Below, in pieces: positions 42,308 to 51,910 of a DNA stretch of 64,000 nt. A model generated the notes under the pieces. That model made no database searches, had not been told where the DNA came from, and saw only the letters and a list, made by a program, of their open reading frames with translations. Each line of letters opens with the position of its first letter. The stretch's first letter is position 1. The stretch is taken from positions 62,001 through 126,000 of the forward strand of contig JAAYBV010000053.1 in NCBI GenBank assembly GCA_012744475.1, written 5' to 3'. This DNA comes from Phycisphaerae bacterium. Its GTDB lineage: Bacteria; Planctomycetota; Phycisphaerae; Sedimentisphaerales; Anaerobacaceae. Position numbers and translations under genes: made by a program.

Positions 42308-45300
42308 ATGGGTGGGTGTTCTGTTGTGAGGATGGGTGCAATAAATCGGAGGGTAGCGAGAGGTCTTTCACTTCGGCTGGCCATTCTCGTTCTGGCGATG
42401 GCCGGGTGGGTGTTGTCCGGCGTGGTTCGGGCCGAGCCTCTGCCCCTGTGCGAGTACGGCAAGACGCAGATCGTCTTTCCGGACGACCTGTTCGAGCAGC
42501 GGCAGTACATCGGCATGTCCAATCTGGGCTGGGTGAAGTTCACGCTCCTGAAGCCGCCGCATGACCCGAATGTGGTGTACTTCCAGGACAGCGGGCACTT
42601 CCCGCTCCACTACGATTTCGTCTCCGAGTGCCTGGGCCCGTTCGTCGGGATCAGCCCGCAGGAGTTCGACCGCATCACGCTGTACGCCCAGGACCAGCAG
42701 ATGATTCTCGGCGCGGTGGTCACGCCGCCCAGCGGCTTCGGCGTCAGCGCCCCGATCCAGGAGTACGGGATTCAGTTTGTCCGGCACGACCCCTTCACCC
42801 GCGAAGAGATCGCCGCGCTGTTCGCGACGGTCAAGGCTGCCGTCAGCAGCGACCCCAACGTCCGGGCGTTCTACTTCCCGTCCTACGAGCAGTCGCAGGT
42901 GGCCCAAGCCAACGCCGAGTGGTTCGCCGAGCAGGGCATGCCCGTCAGCTCGGCATCGCGCTGGACCCGCGGCAACACGGTCTATTCGCAGGGCTGGACG
43001 ATCGGCCGGCTGAGGTACGTCGCGCCCGACGAGATCGACTCGGCCTACCGCCGCGGCGATCTGCTGGCCGGCGACGTCCTTCTGACCGACGCCGTGCCAG
43101 CGGAGATCCCGGTGCTGGCGGGCGTGATCAGCCTGACGGCCTCGACGCCCAACAGCCACGTCGCGATCCTGGCCAACACGTACGGCATTCCTTTCGTGCA
43201 CCTGGCAGAGCAAGCCGACCGCCGGCAGGCCCTCGACCTTGTGGGGCGGCGCATCGTGCTGCGGGCCTACGACCAATACGGCCGGACCCTCGTGAATCTC
43301 GTCGATGCCAGCGACACGATGACGGCCGAACAGGCCGCCGAGTTCCTCGCTCTCAAGCAGCCCCCGGCTCTGGCGATCCGGTCGGTCGAGCCTCTGGGCG
43401 GATACAGTGCGCCGGTCGACTCTCTCGGTCCCGACGATATTCGCTACTTCGGCGGCAAGGCGGCCAACTACTCGATCCTCCGCCGCGCCATTCCCGGCAA
43501 CTGTGATGTGGCGATGGCTTTCTCCTTCGACCTGTGGAACGCCTTCCTCGGCCAGACGCTCGCCGATGGACGGACGCTGCGAGAGGAGATCGCCTCGCGT
43601 CTGTCGAGCTTCAGCTTCCCGCCCGCTTCGGTCGCGGCGCTGGAGTACGAACTCGAACGGATTCGCGATCTGTTCACGGACGACGACGTGACCCGCTTTT
43701 CGCCCGCGCTCGAAGATGCGGTGATCGCGGCGTTGACCGATCCGGCGTACGACTTCGATCCCAACCGGAAGATTCGCTTCCGCAGCTCCACGAACGTCGA
43801 GGACAGCGAGCACTTCAGCGGGGCCGGGCTTTACGACAGCTACAGCGGCTGCCTGGCCGATGACCTGGACGACGACGGCTCCGGGCCGTGCCGGTGCGAT
43901 CCGGCCGAATCGAAGGAGCGGGGTGTCTTCCGCGCGATCCGCAAGGTCTTCGCCAGCTTCTACAACAAGAACGCGTACCTGGAGCGGTTGCGTCACGGCC
44001 TGTCCGAAGACCAGGTGGGAATGGCGATCCTGGTCCACCATTCCTATCCCGACGAGATCGAGCTGGCCAACGGCGTGGCGGTTCTTGAGTACGGGACCTA
44101 CGGCTCGACCATCGAGTTCGTCACGCAGGCCGGCGCGGTGTCGGTGGCCAATCCCGAGCCCGGTCTGATTCCCGAGGAGGTCAGCGCCTCGACGTCCAGC
44201 GATTCCGATTTCGTCTACGTCCGCGTCGGACGCTACTCCAATCTCGTCCCGCTTGGACAGACGGTACTCGCCTGGGAGGACGACTACAAGGCCCTCGCCC
44301 GGCTGCTGGACCGCGCCGCCGCGCAGTTCGTGCAGGATACGGGCCGGACTCCGCACAAGCTCGACTTCGAGTACAAGAAGATCGCGCCAACCGGCGAACT
44401 GGTCGTCAAGCAGATTCGCGAGGTTCCGCACTCGTCGGATGATCGCGCCGAGCGTCGCTTCCTGGCGGGCGGCTCGATCCGCCTTTCGGTCTTGCAGGGC
44501 GAGCACGCGCCGATCTTCGGCGCGCACCGGCTCAAGTCGGACTGGCAGCTTCAGGCCCGCAGCCGTTGGCTGACGACTGCAAATTTGAGCGTTTGCCTGT
44601 TCGAGGATGCGACGTACCGGTACCACGATCGGGGCAGCTTCTCGACGATATCCGGCTCGCCCGCGTCCTGGCCCGAGGCGCAGCACGCGTTTGCCGTGCA
44701 GGACTCACCGGACGCAGATCCTGATGAGCCGGTCAAAACGGAGGCCTCGCGCAGCTACGTTGCGGCAGGGTTCGAGACGACGGACTCCTGGCGACTCGGC
44801 CATCTGGACAACGCGCGGCGTTGCACGCTGACCGCGTCGTTCAGCATCTACGGTCTGGTGCCGGAAGACTGTCCCGTCCTGTTTCTCTCGGACCTCTCGT
44901 ACGGTCTCGATGTGGAATACGACGAGCCCGTGCTTGACTGGGACTGGACCGGCGAGGTGACCGGCACGAAGAGCGACCGGGTGGAGCTCAGCGTCCCCTT
45001 GTCGGCCGATCCCGATGACATCCTCCAGACGCGGCGGGTCGAGGGCAACGGCGTGACGGTCGAGACCACGTTCTACTGGCCGCCCCATCCGACTGGACCG
45101 ACGGCCGGGTACACGGCGCCGCTGGTCCGATGGGTCGAGACCACGATCTGGGGCCTGACGAGCGAGCCTTTGACCCTCACGGGCGAGTACTCGCAGACGT
45201 ATGTGCCGGGACACCACAACTTCTTCGAGTGGTTCCTGTTCGATCCGAGCCTGGAGCCGGGTCTGCCGCAGGAGGCGCTCGACGAATTGCGGACCGCCGG

Positions 45301-45406
45301 CGTGGATTGGATCCTGGCGACCACGGGCTTCAACGGTTCAACCGTCGTGACGTACAACCTGAGCGATCTGCTGCCTCCCGCGCGGGATGAGGACGAGCAG
45401 CGGTAG
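42308..45406 (+). CDS. Secreted PEP-synthase/PPDK-like protein
   Basis: 1032 aa. A signal peptide or anchor (LRLAILVLAMAGWVLSGVVR) precedes the mature part. A swivelling His-domain-like motif (TASTPNSHVAILANTYGIPF, about residues 278-297) comes first. Then an ATP-grasp PPDK_N-like domain: RYFGGKAANYSILRRAIP (about 380), KIRFRSSTNVEDSEHFSGAG (about 492) and LDFEYKKIAPTGELVVKQI (about 690). The order His-domain then ATP-grasp is reversed relative to PEP synthase, and the PEP-binding barrel is absent; the C-terminal about 330 residues are unassigned. ATG 42308 has GGAGG; ATG 42332 is possible. ATP is not expected outside the cytoplasm, so its real substrate is uncertain. Confidence 0.78.
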   Translation: MGGCSVVRMGAINRRVARGLSLRLAILVLAMAGWVLSGVVRAEPLPLCEYGKTQIVFPDDLFEQRQYIGMSNLGWVKFTLLKPPHDPNVVYFQDSGHFPLHYDFVSECLGPFVGISPQEFDRITLYAQDQQMILGAVVTPPSGFGVSAPIQEYGIQFVRHDPFTREEIAALFATVKAAVSSDPNVRAFYFPSYEQSQVAQANAEWFAEQGMPVSSASRWTRGNTVYSQGWTIGRLRYVAPDEIDSAYRRGDLLAGDVLLTDAVPAEIPVLAGVISLTASTPNSHVAILANTYGIPFVHLAEQADRRQALDLVGRRIVLRAYDQYGRTLVNLVDASDTMTAEQAAEFLALKQPPALAIRSVEPLGGYSAPVDSLGPDDIRYFGGKAANYSILRRAIPGNCDVAMAFSFDLWNAFLGQTLADGRTLREEIASRLSSFSFPPASVAALEYELERIRDLFTDDDVTRFSPALEDAVIAALTDPAYDFDPNRKIRFRSSTNVEDSEHFSGAGLYDSYSGCLADDLDDDGSGPCRCDPAESKERGVFRAIRKVFASFYNKNAYLERLRHGLSEDQVGMAILVHHSYPDEIELANGVAVLEYGTYGSTIEFVTQAGAVSVANPEPGLIPEEVSASTSSDSDFVYVRVGRYSNLVPLGQTVLAWEDDYKALARLLDRAAAQFVQDTGRTPHKLDFEYKKIAPTGELVVKQIREVPHSSDDRAERRFLAGGSIRLSVLQGEHAPIFGAHRLKSDWQLQARSRWLTTANLSVCLFEDATYRYHDRGSFSTISGSPASWPEAQHAFAVQDSPDADPDEPVKTEASRSYVAAGFETTDSWRLGHLDNARRCTLTASFSIYGLVPEDCPVLFLSDLSYGLDVEYDEPVLDWDWTGEVTGTKSDRVELSVPLSADPDDILQTRRVEGNGVTVETTFYWPPHPTGPTAGYTAPLVRWVETTIWGLTSEPLTLTGEYSQTYVPGHHNFFEWFLFDPSLEPGLPQEALDELRTAGVDWILATTGFNGSTVVTYNLSDLLPPARDEDEQR

Positions 45407-45411
45407 AGGGC

Positions 45412-46452
45412 CTACTCCATGTTGCCCGGCGCGTGGCGGTGGGCCAGTGCGCGGGTCATGTAGTCGTCGAGCAGCTCGATCTCGAACTCTCGGACCATCT
45501 CGGCGGCCGTGACGGTCTCGTGCTCGCTGGTGATCAGGACCGAGCCGAGGAAGCCGGGGTCTTTGATCGTTACCTTCGGGCCGTACTTGGCCTTCAGCGC
45601 CCGCAGACGCGACCAGTTGTAGTCCAGATGCGCCAGACAGCAGTCGAGGTTGACATCGGCGACGACGAAGTCGAAGTAGTTCGTGCTCGACGCGAGCACG
45701 TCGCCCTGGGGATCGCGGATTTCGCAGGGCAGACCCGAGATCGCGCCGACGAAATGGGCCCGGCACGAGTAAGCCCAGTACGCCTGCATCAGGCCGCCGT
45801 GGTACATGGAGCTGAACACGACCAGGTCGGGTTTGGCCTTGGCGTATTTCAGACGCAGCTCGTCGAAATTCAGATCGAAGCAGATCGCGAAGGCCACGCG
45901 CCCGAAGTCGCAGTCGAAGACCGGCGCCTCGCGCCCGCAGAGGATGCCGCTCTCGGTGGTTTCTTCGATCACGACGTGGTTCTTGTTGTAGGCGCCCACG
46001 ATCTGGCCGTCGCGCCCGATCAGGACGCTGGAGTTGCGCCAGGTGCCGTCGTCCATCTCTCGGGCAGCCGAATAGACGATATAGCAGCGGTTCTCTTTGG
46101 CGACCTGGGCGAAGAAGTCACGGACCTGGTTCTTGCGGACGCGGTAGTAGGCCAGACGTTTCTCTCCCGAAAGGCCGCCCGCGCGGTCGCACGCCTCGGG
46201 CACGACGATCAGGTCGGGCTTATCCGGCAGCACCTGGGCGAAACGCCCCTTCCAGTGGGCGATCACCCGTTCGACGATCTTCTGCGGCTCGGCGTTCGCA
46301 TCGACCGACGGCGCCTGGGGCCCGAGCGTGGCGATCCGCACGTGCCCGCGTTTCTTCTGTGGGGCCTTCTCCTCGGCGTTCTGCGACAAGGCCGTCGACG
46401 TCAGAAGGATGGCTATGGCTGCGACGACGAGATAGAAGCGGGACTGTCTCAT
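45412..46452 (-). CDS. Exported nitrilase-superfamily (C-N hydrolase) protein
   Basis: 346 aa with an N-terminal signal peptide (about 1-24). The Glu-Lys-Cys catalytic triad is visible: E86 in VVPEA, K157 in YNKNH and C191 in AICFDLNF. Members hydrolyse amides, nitriles or N-acyl groups; an exported one could act on amides in environmental polymers. The C-terminal 40 residues are helical. It is convergent with the PEP-synthase-like gene (5 bp apart) and followed on the same strand by the beta-helix gene upstream. Confidence 0.85.
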   Translation of the reverse strand: MRQSRFYLVVAAIAILLTSTALSQNAEEKAPQKKRGHVRIATLGPQAPSVDANAEPQKIVERVIAHWKGRFAQVLPDKPDLIVVPEACDRAGGLSGEKRLAYYRVRKNQVRDFFAQVAKENRCYIVYSAAREMDDGTWRNSSVLIGRDGQIVGAYNKNHVVIEETTESGILCGREAPVFDCDFGRVAFAICFDLNFDELRLKYAKAKPDLVVFSSMYHGGLMQAYWAYSCRAHFVGAISGLPCEIRDPQGDVLASSTNYFDFVVADVNLDCCLAHLDYNWSRLRALKAKYGPKVTIKDPGFLGSVLITSEHETVTAAEMVREFEIELLDDYMTRALAHRHAPGNME

Positions 46453-46476
46453 GATGTCACTCCGTATCGGTTGGTC

Positions 46477-47793
46477 CTATTTGGGGGCCCTTCGGTCGTC
46501 GATGGGCGTCTGCGTCTCGATTCTGTTGTTCTCCAGGACTACAGGGCCGACGGTGTCCTCGATCAGGACTCCGACGTTGGCGTCCTGGGTGCGGCTGTCG
46601 CGGATCACGTTGTTCCGGAACACCAGGTCGTTGACCTGCCCGCGAATGCGGATCTCGGCACCGCCGTTGTTCTCGATGGCGTTCTCTTCGAGGCGATTTC
46701 GGTGCGGCGCCATGCCCAGCGACTCGTTGCGGAAGAAGATGCCGTGCTCCTTGTTGGCGCGGACGACGTTCCGACGCAGGAGGTTGTCGGAGTCCTTGTG
46801 CCCGATGGAGATGCCGAATTGCCCGTTCTCTTCGAGGATGTTTTCCTCGAAGAGTCCGTGCCGGACCCGCCAGCACAGGAACAGGCCGTCCGTCCCGTTC
46901 CGCCTGGCGATGCAGCGTCGCACGGTGGGCCGCTGCGAGCCGCTGCCCGGATGCAGCCCCAACGCGGCGTTGGCCTCGCTGACGCATTCGGTCACCGTGA
47001 CGTCGTTGGACTGCTGGAAGCTGATGCCGTCGCCGTTGTATCCGCGAATCGTGCACCCTTGAATGGCCGCGCCGTGCGATCCGTAGAGGAAGATCCCCGC
47101 GCCCCGGCAGCCGTTCAGCGCGATGTTGTCCGCCTTGTTGCCGTCGATCGTCACGTCTTCGACGCGCGCGCCCAGGGCATGATAGCCGCTGACCACGGGA
47201 AAGACCGTCGCGGCCTTGGCGTGGTTGCCCACCATGCAGTCGGCCATCAGGGGTTTGTCGATCGCGAACGTGTGACCCCTCTGTCCCGTGATGCGGGCCA
47301 CGGTGGTGTGGAACCCGCCGGCGTGGTCGTCCCAGATCGCCACGCCATAGCCCACCGCAAAGCCCGCCGCATTCTCGACGGTGATCTGCTGTTCGCCGAA
47401 GTCGCCGTCGAGGGCCAGCGCGGACACGGCGCTTGGCACCTTTCGCAGGACGGTCTGTCCCTTGACGCCGCGAACGGTGACGTTGGGGCGCAGGTGCAGC
47501 GAATCGCGCATGAGGTACTCGCCTTCGCCGATCTCGACGAGCCCGCCTCCGAGACCTGCGATGTAGTCGACGGCCGCCTGAAGCACGCGGTTGTCGGCGC
47601 CGATCAGATCGGCGTTTTCTCGGCCGACCGTGATGCGGGGCAACTGGTCCATCGCCGAGTGCATGGCCGTCGGAAGCTGCTGCTCCTCGGGTCGCGGCGA
47701 GAAATCGGGTGTCGCTTCAGCCGCCATCAGCGGCACGGATGTGCCCAGAGTGATGCTGAGGAACACGATGAACGAGATGAGTTCGTGAGCCAT
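46477..47793 (-). CDS. Secreted right-handed beta-helix protein
   Basis: 438 aa, with a signal peptide (about 1-25) followed by a pectate-lyase-like parallel beta-helix: many short repeats such as GCTIRGYNGDGISFQQSNDV, CVSEANAALGLHPG and ENILEENGQFGISIGH. It opens with DNRVLQAAVDYIAGLGGGLV, the usual start of such polysaccharide-binding or -cleaving helices. A clear catalytic lyase triad is not visible to me. It lies upstream of the nitrilase gene on the same strand, 24 bp apart, so they are probably cotranscribed. Confidence 0.82.
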   Translation of the reverse strand: MAHELISFIVFLSITLGTSVPLMAAEATPDFSPRPEEQQLPTAMHSAMDQLPRITVGRENADLIGADNRVLQAAVDYIAGLGGGLVEIGEGEYLMRDSLHLRPNVTVRGVKGQTVLRKVPSAVSALALDGDFGEQQITVENAAGFAVGYGVAIWDDHAGGFHTTVARITGQRGHTFAIDKPLMADCMVGNHAKAATVFPVVSGYHALGARVEDVTIDGNKADNIALNGCRGAGIFLYGSHGAAIQGCTIRGYNGDGISFQQSNDVTVTECVSEANAALGLHPGSGSQRPTVRRCIARRNGTDGLFLCWRVRHGLFEENILEENGQFGISIGHKDSDNLLRRNVVRANKEHGIFFRNESLGMAPHRNRLEENAIENNGGAEIRIRGQVNDLVFRNNVIRDSRTQDANVGVLIEDTVGPVVLENNRIETQTPIDDRRAPK

Positions 47794-47969
47794 CGTCGAT
47801 CTCCTTGCCGTCGCCGGCGTCCGTGTGAAGAGGGCTCCGAAGCATAGACCCTCTGCCTGAGATTATCAAATGCCCGGTCGTGCCTGTCAACAACGCCTTG
47901 ACTTCGCAGGCCATCACGGGTAAAGGATGTGTGTGTGGCTGTGACAAACCGCAGTTCGGGAGCTGTGCG

Positions 47970-48977
47970 ATGATTTCAGATGAGCGGACGTTGGAGGGCA
48001 TGCTCAGCGAGCCTGGCGAGAGCACCTGCCGGGTGCTTGCTGAGACGAAGGGGGATTTTCTGGTCCTCGGCGCCGGCGGCAAGATGGGCCCGACGCTGGC
48101 GATGATGCTGCGCAAGGCGGCGCCAGGCCGGAAGGTGCTCGCGGTTTCGCGCTACAGCGATCGCGACGTCAAGGCCCGCATCGAGGATCGTGGGATCGAG
48201 ACGATCGAGGCTGACCTGCTCGACGAGTCAATCTACGCCGATCTGCCAGATGCGCCGAACGTCTTCTTCCTGGCGGGCATGAAATTCGGCGCCACCGGCA
48301 ACCAGCCCCTGACGTGGGCGATGAACGTGTACGTCCCTGCGCTGGTGGCCCGGCGATATGCCCGCTCGCGGATCGTTGCCCTGTCGACGGGCAACGTCTA
48401 TCCGTTCACCGATACAAGTGCCACGGGCTCGCGCGAGACGGATATCCCCAGACCCGTCGGCGAGTATGCCCAGTCGTGTCTTGGTCGCGAGCGAATGTTC
48501 CAATACTTCTCGCAGATCCACGGCACGGCCGTGACACTGATCCGGCTCAACTACGCCAACGAGCCTCGCTATGGGATCCTCGTCGACCTGACGAGTAGGA
48601 TTCTTCGCGACCAGCCCATCGACGTGACGATGGGCTTCGTCAACGTGATCTGGCAGGGCGACGCCAACAACTACATCGCCCGGTCGCTGAGCATCGCGGC
48701 CAGCCCGCCGGCGATTCTCAACGTCGCCGGACCGGAGGTGATTCGCGTTCGCGACCTGGCCGAGCGGATCGGAAGGCGACTGAGCAAGGAGCCGCGACTC
48801 GTTTCGCGCGAGGCCGATACGGCGCTGCTGAGCGATTCGTCCTCGTGCATCGAGCAGTTCGGCCCGCCCGCCACATCGCTCGATGAGATGATCGAGCACA
48901 TCGTCGACTGGGTGGCCGCCGGAAAGACGGTTCTCAACAAACCAACGAAATACGACGTTCGCGATGGGAAATTCTGA
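47970..48977 (+). CDS. NAD-dependent epimerase/dehydratase-family protein
   Basis: 335 aa extended-SDR. Glycine-rich FLVLGAGGKMGPTLAMML (about 29-46). The expected Tyr-x-x-x-Lys is altered: VGEYAQSCLGRER occupies that region, so Lys appears missing while STGNVYPF is kept. This looks like a family variant rather than a classical epimerase. Start ATG 47970 follows GGGAG; an ATG 30 codons upstream lacks support. It is 12 bp before a DHDPS-family gene, forming an operon that could handle a deoxy sugar acid. Confidence 0.78.
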   Translation: MISDERTLEGMLSEPGESTCRVLAETKGDFLVLGAGGKMGPTLAMMLRKAAPGRKVLAVSRYSDRDVKARIEDRGIETIEADLLDESIYADLPDAPNVFFLAGMKFGATGNQPLTWAMNVYVPALVARRYARSRIVALSTGNVYPFTDTSATGSRETDIPRPVGEYAQSCLGRERMFQYFSQIHGTAVTLIRLNYANEPRYGILVDLTSRILRDQPIDVTMGFVNVIWQGDANNYIARSLSIAASPPAILNVAGPEVIRVRDLAERIGRRLSKEPRLVSREADTALLSDSSSCIEQFGPPATSLDEMIEHIVDWVAAGKTVLNKPTKYDVRDGKF

Positions 48978-48989
48978 AAGCATTGGCCT

Positions 48990-50039
48990 ATGACCCAATC
49001 GACGATTTTGGAAAAGCTCCGGCGGGGCTGTGTCATTCCCGCCCATCCGCTGGCGCTGGATGAACAGAACCGGCTGGACGTACGCCGCCAGCGCGCGCTG
49101 ACACGGTACTATCTCGCCGCCGGAGCCGGGGGGCTGGCCGTCGGCGTCCACACCACCCAGTTTGCGATCCACGATCCGAAAGTTGGCCTGTATCGTCCGG
49201 TCCTCGAACTGGCCGCCGGGACCGCCAGGGAGGCCGACGGCGGGCCCATCCTGATTGCGGGCATTCTCGGGCGGACGGAGCAGGCGCTGCGAGAGGCGCA
49301 GGTCGCCGTTGACCTAGGCTATCATGTCGGCTTGCTCTCGCTGACGGCGCTCAAGGGCAAGTCGGTCGGCGAGCTGATCGATCACGCCCGGCGTGTTTCC
49401 GAAGTGATTCCGATTATGGGGTTCTATCTCCAGTCGACGATCAGCGGCATGACGCTGCCGGGCGAATTCTGGAAAGGCTTCGTGGAGCTGCCAAACGTGG
49501 TGGGCATCAAGATCGCTCCGTTCCACCGATACCAGACGCTGGATGTCCTCGAAGCGGTCGCGTTCTCAGGCCGGGCGAGGGACATCGCCCTCTATACCGG
49601 CAACGACGACAACATCCTCGTCGATCTGCTCACGCGGCACGTGTTCCATGATGGACAGCGCGAGGCGCCGCTGCAAATCGTCGGGGGGCTGCTCGGGCAG
49701 TGGGCCTGCTGGACGCGGCGGGCGGTCGAGCACCTGGAGATGGTCCGGCGAATCCGCGAGACGAACGCCTCGATTGAGCCGGAGCTGCTCACGCTGGCGA
49801 GTCAGTTGACCTTGGCCAACAAGGCGATCTTCGACGCCGACAACGGCTTCGTCGGCTGCATTCCTGGGATATCGTACGTCCTGATGCGCCAGGGACTGCT
49901 GGCGAACACCGCGTCGCTCGATGCTTCCGAGCGGCTCTCGCCGGGGCAGGCCGAGCGCATCGATGAGATTGTTCGTCGATACCCGCATCTGACCGATGAT
50001 GAATTCGTACGGGCCAACGCCGACCAATGGTTGGCGTGA
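48990..50039 (+). CDS. DHDPS/N-acetylneuraminate-lyase family aldolase
   Basis: 349 aa. The Schiff-base Lys is K174 in VGIKIAPFHRY; the family Tyr is likely Y146 in PIMGFYLQS. The N-terminal GAGGLAVGVHTTQFAI matches the GGLAVGVHTTQ variant typical of planctomycete members, rather than GTTGE of DapA. Probably a 2-keto-3-deoxy-sugar acid aldolase or lyase, not lysine biosynthesis, judging by neighbours; this is inference. It sits between the SDR gene (12 bp) and the ceramidase-like gene (17 bp). Confidence 0.82.
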   Translation: MTQSTILEKLRRGCVIPAHPLALDEQNRLDVRRQRALTRYYLAAGAGGLAVGVHTTQFAIHDPKVGLYRPVLELAAGTAREADGGPILIAGILGRTEQALREAQVAVDLGYHVGLLSLTALKGKSVGELIDHARRVSEVIPIMGFYLQSTISGMTLPGEFWKGFVELPNVVGIKIAPFHRYQTLDVLEAVAFSGRARDIALYTGNDDNILVDLLTRHVFHDGQREAPLQIVGGLLGQWACWTRRAVEHLEMVRRIRETNASIEPELLTLASQLTLANKAIFDADNGFVGCIPGISYVLMRQGLLANTASLDASERLSPGQAERIDEIVRRYPHLTDDEFVRANADQWLA

Positions 50040-50056
50040 ACTTGGGAGGACACGAA

Positions 50057-51343
50057 ATGAGACTGTATCGTCGACTCGCCTTCATCACGCTGTCTGTTCT
50101 TCTGTCGCTCCATTCTGTGGCCTGGTGCGCTGACGAGCCGGCAGCGCTGAAAGTCGGGACCGCCCGCGCGGAGATCACGCCGGAAAAGCCCGTGCAGATG
50201 TCCGGCTACGCCAGCCGCAAGGACCTGTCCACGGGTGTGCACGATCCGCTGTCCGCCCGCGTCCTGGCGTTCGAGGCCGGCGGTGAGCGTCTCGTGCTCG
50301 TCTCTGTGGATATCCTTGGGTTCTACGGGGGCACGGCGGAATACTTTCGTGATGCGCTGCTGGCCGAGTACGATCTCGAACCATCCGAGTTGTTCCTCTG
50401 TGCGATCCACACTCACAGCGCGCCGACGCCGACCATCGACAAGGAGAAGGGCCATCCGAACAACGTCGAGTACACCAAGAAGCTTCGAGACGATCTTGTC
50501 AAGGTCGTCGGTCAGGCGCTCGGTCGGTTGCAGCCTGCGGTGGTCGGCATCGGGGTCGGCTCGTGCCCCGTGGGCTCGAATCGCCGCGAGCTGCGGATCA
50601 ACCAGGCCGGCGAAAGCTCCATCGTCCTCGGCCGCAACCCCAACGGGCCAACGGACAAAGAGGTGCTCGTGATGAAGGTCAGCCGGCCCGACGGCGCGCC
50701 GCTGGCGGTGGCGTTCGACTACGCCACTCACGCCACCTGCCTTGGGCCCGGCAACTACGTGATCAGCGGCGACGTAATCGGCCTGGCCGAGCAGTTCGTC
50801 GAGAGGATCGTGGGCGACGACGCGATCGCGCCGGCCTTTGTGGGCGCTTCGGGCAACATTGATCCGTGGTTCCGCGTGTTGCCGGAGTTCAATGCCGAAC
50901 CCGGCTGGGTGCCGGAACCGGTGCTGCTCGGAACGTTTCTGGGCGAGGAGGTCGTTCACGTCTGCCGGGCGATTGATTCGAATGTCGCGACGGCCCGGAT
51001 CGCCGGCAATCTCGCGGTCCTCGATCTTCCCGCCAAGGCCTCGGGTGTCCTTTCCGGAGGCGGCGCATCCACAGCTCCGTTCGTCGTCACGGTCGCACGG
51101 CTGGGCGATGTCGCGTTCGTCGGCCTGGGCGGCGAGGTGCTGACCGAGATCGGCATGGCGATCAAGGCGGGCTCGCCCTGCCGGCACACATTCGTCATCA
51201 CGCACTGCAACGGCGCCGCCGGCTATCTCGCCCCGGATGAGCTCCACGTCGAGGGCGGCTACGAAGTCCGCAGCAGCCGTTTTGCTCCACAGGCGGCCGA
51301 TGTCGTCGTCCGCGAATCCATCCGCCTGCTCCACGATCTGTGA
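50057..51343 (+). CDS. Secreted neutral-ceramidase-like protein
   Basis: 428 aa with a signal peptide ending SVAWCADE. Then LKVGTARAEITPEKPVQMSGYASR, the hallmark of the neutral/alkaline non-lysosomal ceramidase N-terminal family, and Zn-binding-like CAIHTHSAPTP and FDYATHATCLG. Bacterial family members in Planctomycetota are common and may hydrolyse amide bonds in sugars rather than ceramide; the true substrate is unknown. Start 50057 follows GGGAGGAC. It ends a three-gene operon and converges on the next gene. Confidence 0.82.
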   Translation: MRLYRRLAFITLSVLLSLHSVAWCADEPAALKVGTARAEITPEKPVQMSGYASRKDLSTGVHDPLSARVLAFEAGGERLVLVSVDILGFYGGTAEYFRDALLAEYDLEPSELFLCAIHTHSAPTPTIDKEKGHPNNVEYTKKLRDDLVKVVGQALGRLQPAVVGIGVGSCPVGSNRRELRINQAGESSIVLGRNPNGPTDKEVLVMKVSRPDGAPLAVAFDYATHATCLGPGNYVISGDVIGLAEQFVERIVGDDAIAPAFVGASGNIDPWFRVLPEFNAEPGWVPEPVLLGTFLGEEVVHVCRAIDSNVATARIAGNLAVLDLPAKASGVLSGGGASTAPFVVTVARLGDVAFVGLGGEVLTEIGMAIKAGSPCRHTFVITHCNGAAGYLAPDELHVEGGYEVRSSRFAPQAADVVVRESIRLLHDL

Positions 51344-51364
51344 TCGTGTGGGGACCATCCCTGC

Positions 51365-51820
51365 TTATTGGGGTCTCGCCATGCGCAGTTGTTCGAGGGC
51401 GATTTGCGCTTCGACCGTGGCGAGTCTGGCCTGCCGGAGTTCGGTCTGCGGTGCTCGTCCGGCGTCGATCTCCTGCCGAGTTGCCTGCTCGCTCGTGCGC
51501 AGAAGGTCCACCATCTCCTCGTAGATCTCGATCTGTTCGGTGATATCTGCCGCGAGATCGGCCCGCGCCTTGAACAGAGCGACGTTGGCCTTCCGGCACT
51601 CTGCAAGTCCGGCCGAGCCGAACTGGAGGGAGAGTTCGAGCGACTTGACCTCGCTCTGGAGGATCTCGCATCGTTCTATCATCAGTTCGTGTAGTCGCTG
51701 GTTGGGCCCCCGCGCCGGGCGCTCCGCGCTTCCTCCAACGCATACTCCAAGGGCGATCAGACCGATCGCTGCCATCACAGTGAGGACGAACCGATGTTCT
51801 GGCATTCTGTAGACGACCAT
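51365..51820 (-). CDS. Small exported TolC-fragment-like protein, copy 1
   Basis: 151 aa with an N-terminal hydrophobic segment (LTVMAAIGLIALGVCVGG) and then nearly all helix: LHELMIERCEILQSEVKSLE and RQARLATVEAQIALEQLRMA, the C-terminal piece being typical of TolC-like coiled coils. Start 51820 follows AAGGAGAG. It is clearly related to the next gene upstream, and both share the RLxTxEAQIALExLRMxRPQ end. The exported coiled coil may assemble with partners; function unknown. Confidence 0.7.
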   Translation of the reverse strand: MVVYRMPEHRFVLTVMAAIGLIALGVCVGGSAERPARGPNQRLHELMIERCEILQSEVKSLELSLQFGSAGLAECRKANVALFKARADLAADITEQIEIYEEMVDLLRTSEQATRQEIDAGRAPQTELRQARLATVEAQIALEQLRMARPQ

Positions 51821-51910
51821 CGTTCTCTCCTTTCTTGAGCTCGGCAAATACCGTTAGCTTCGCCGCTCTGCGCGATTCTCGTTTTCGTCCGGCGGCGACA
51901 CAAAGAAGGC

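Noticed and set aside
42368..44686. About 770-codon minus-strand open frame opposite the PEP-synthase-like gene
   Set aside because: No recognisable motifs; composition typical of a reverse shadow.
45433..47847. About 800-codon plus-strand open frame opposite the nitrilase and beta-helix genes
   Set aside because: Both opposite genes have signal peptides and family motifs, and this frame spans their boundary. It is a GC-driven shadow.
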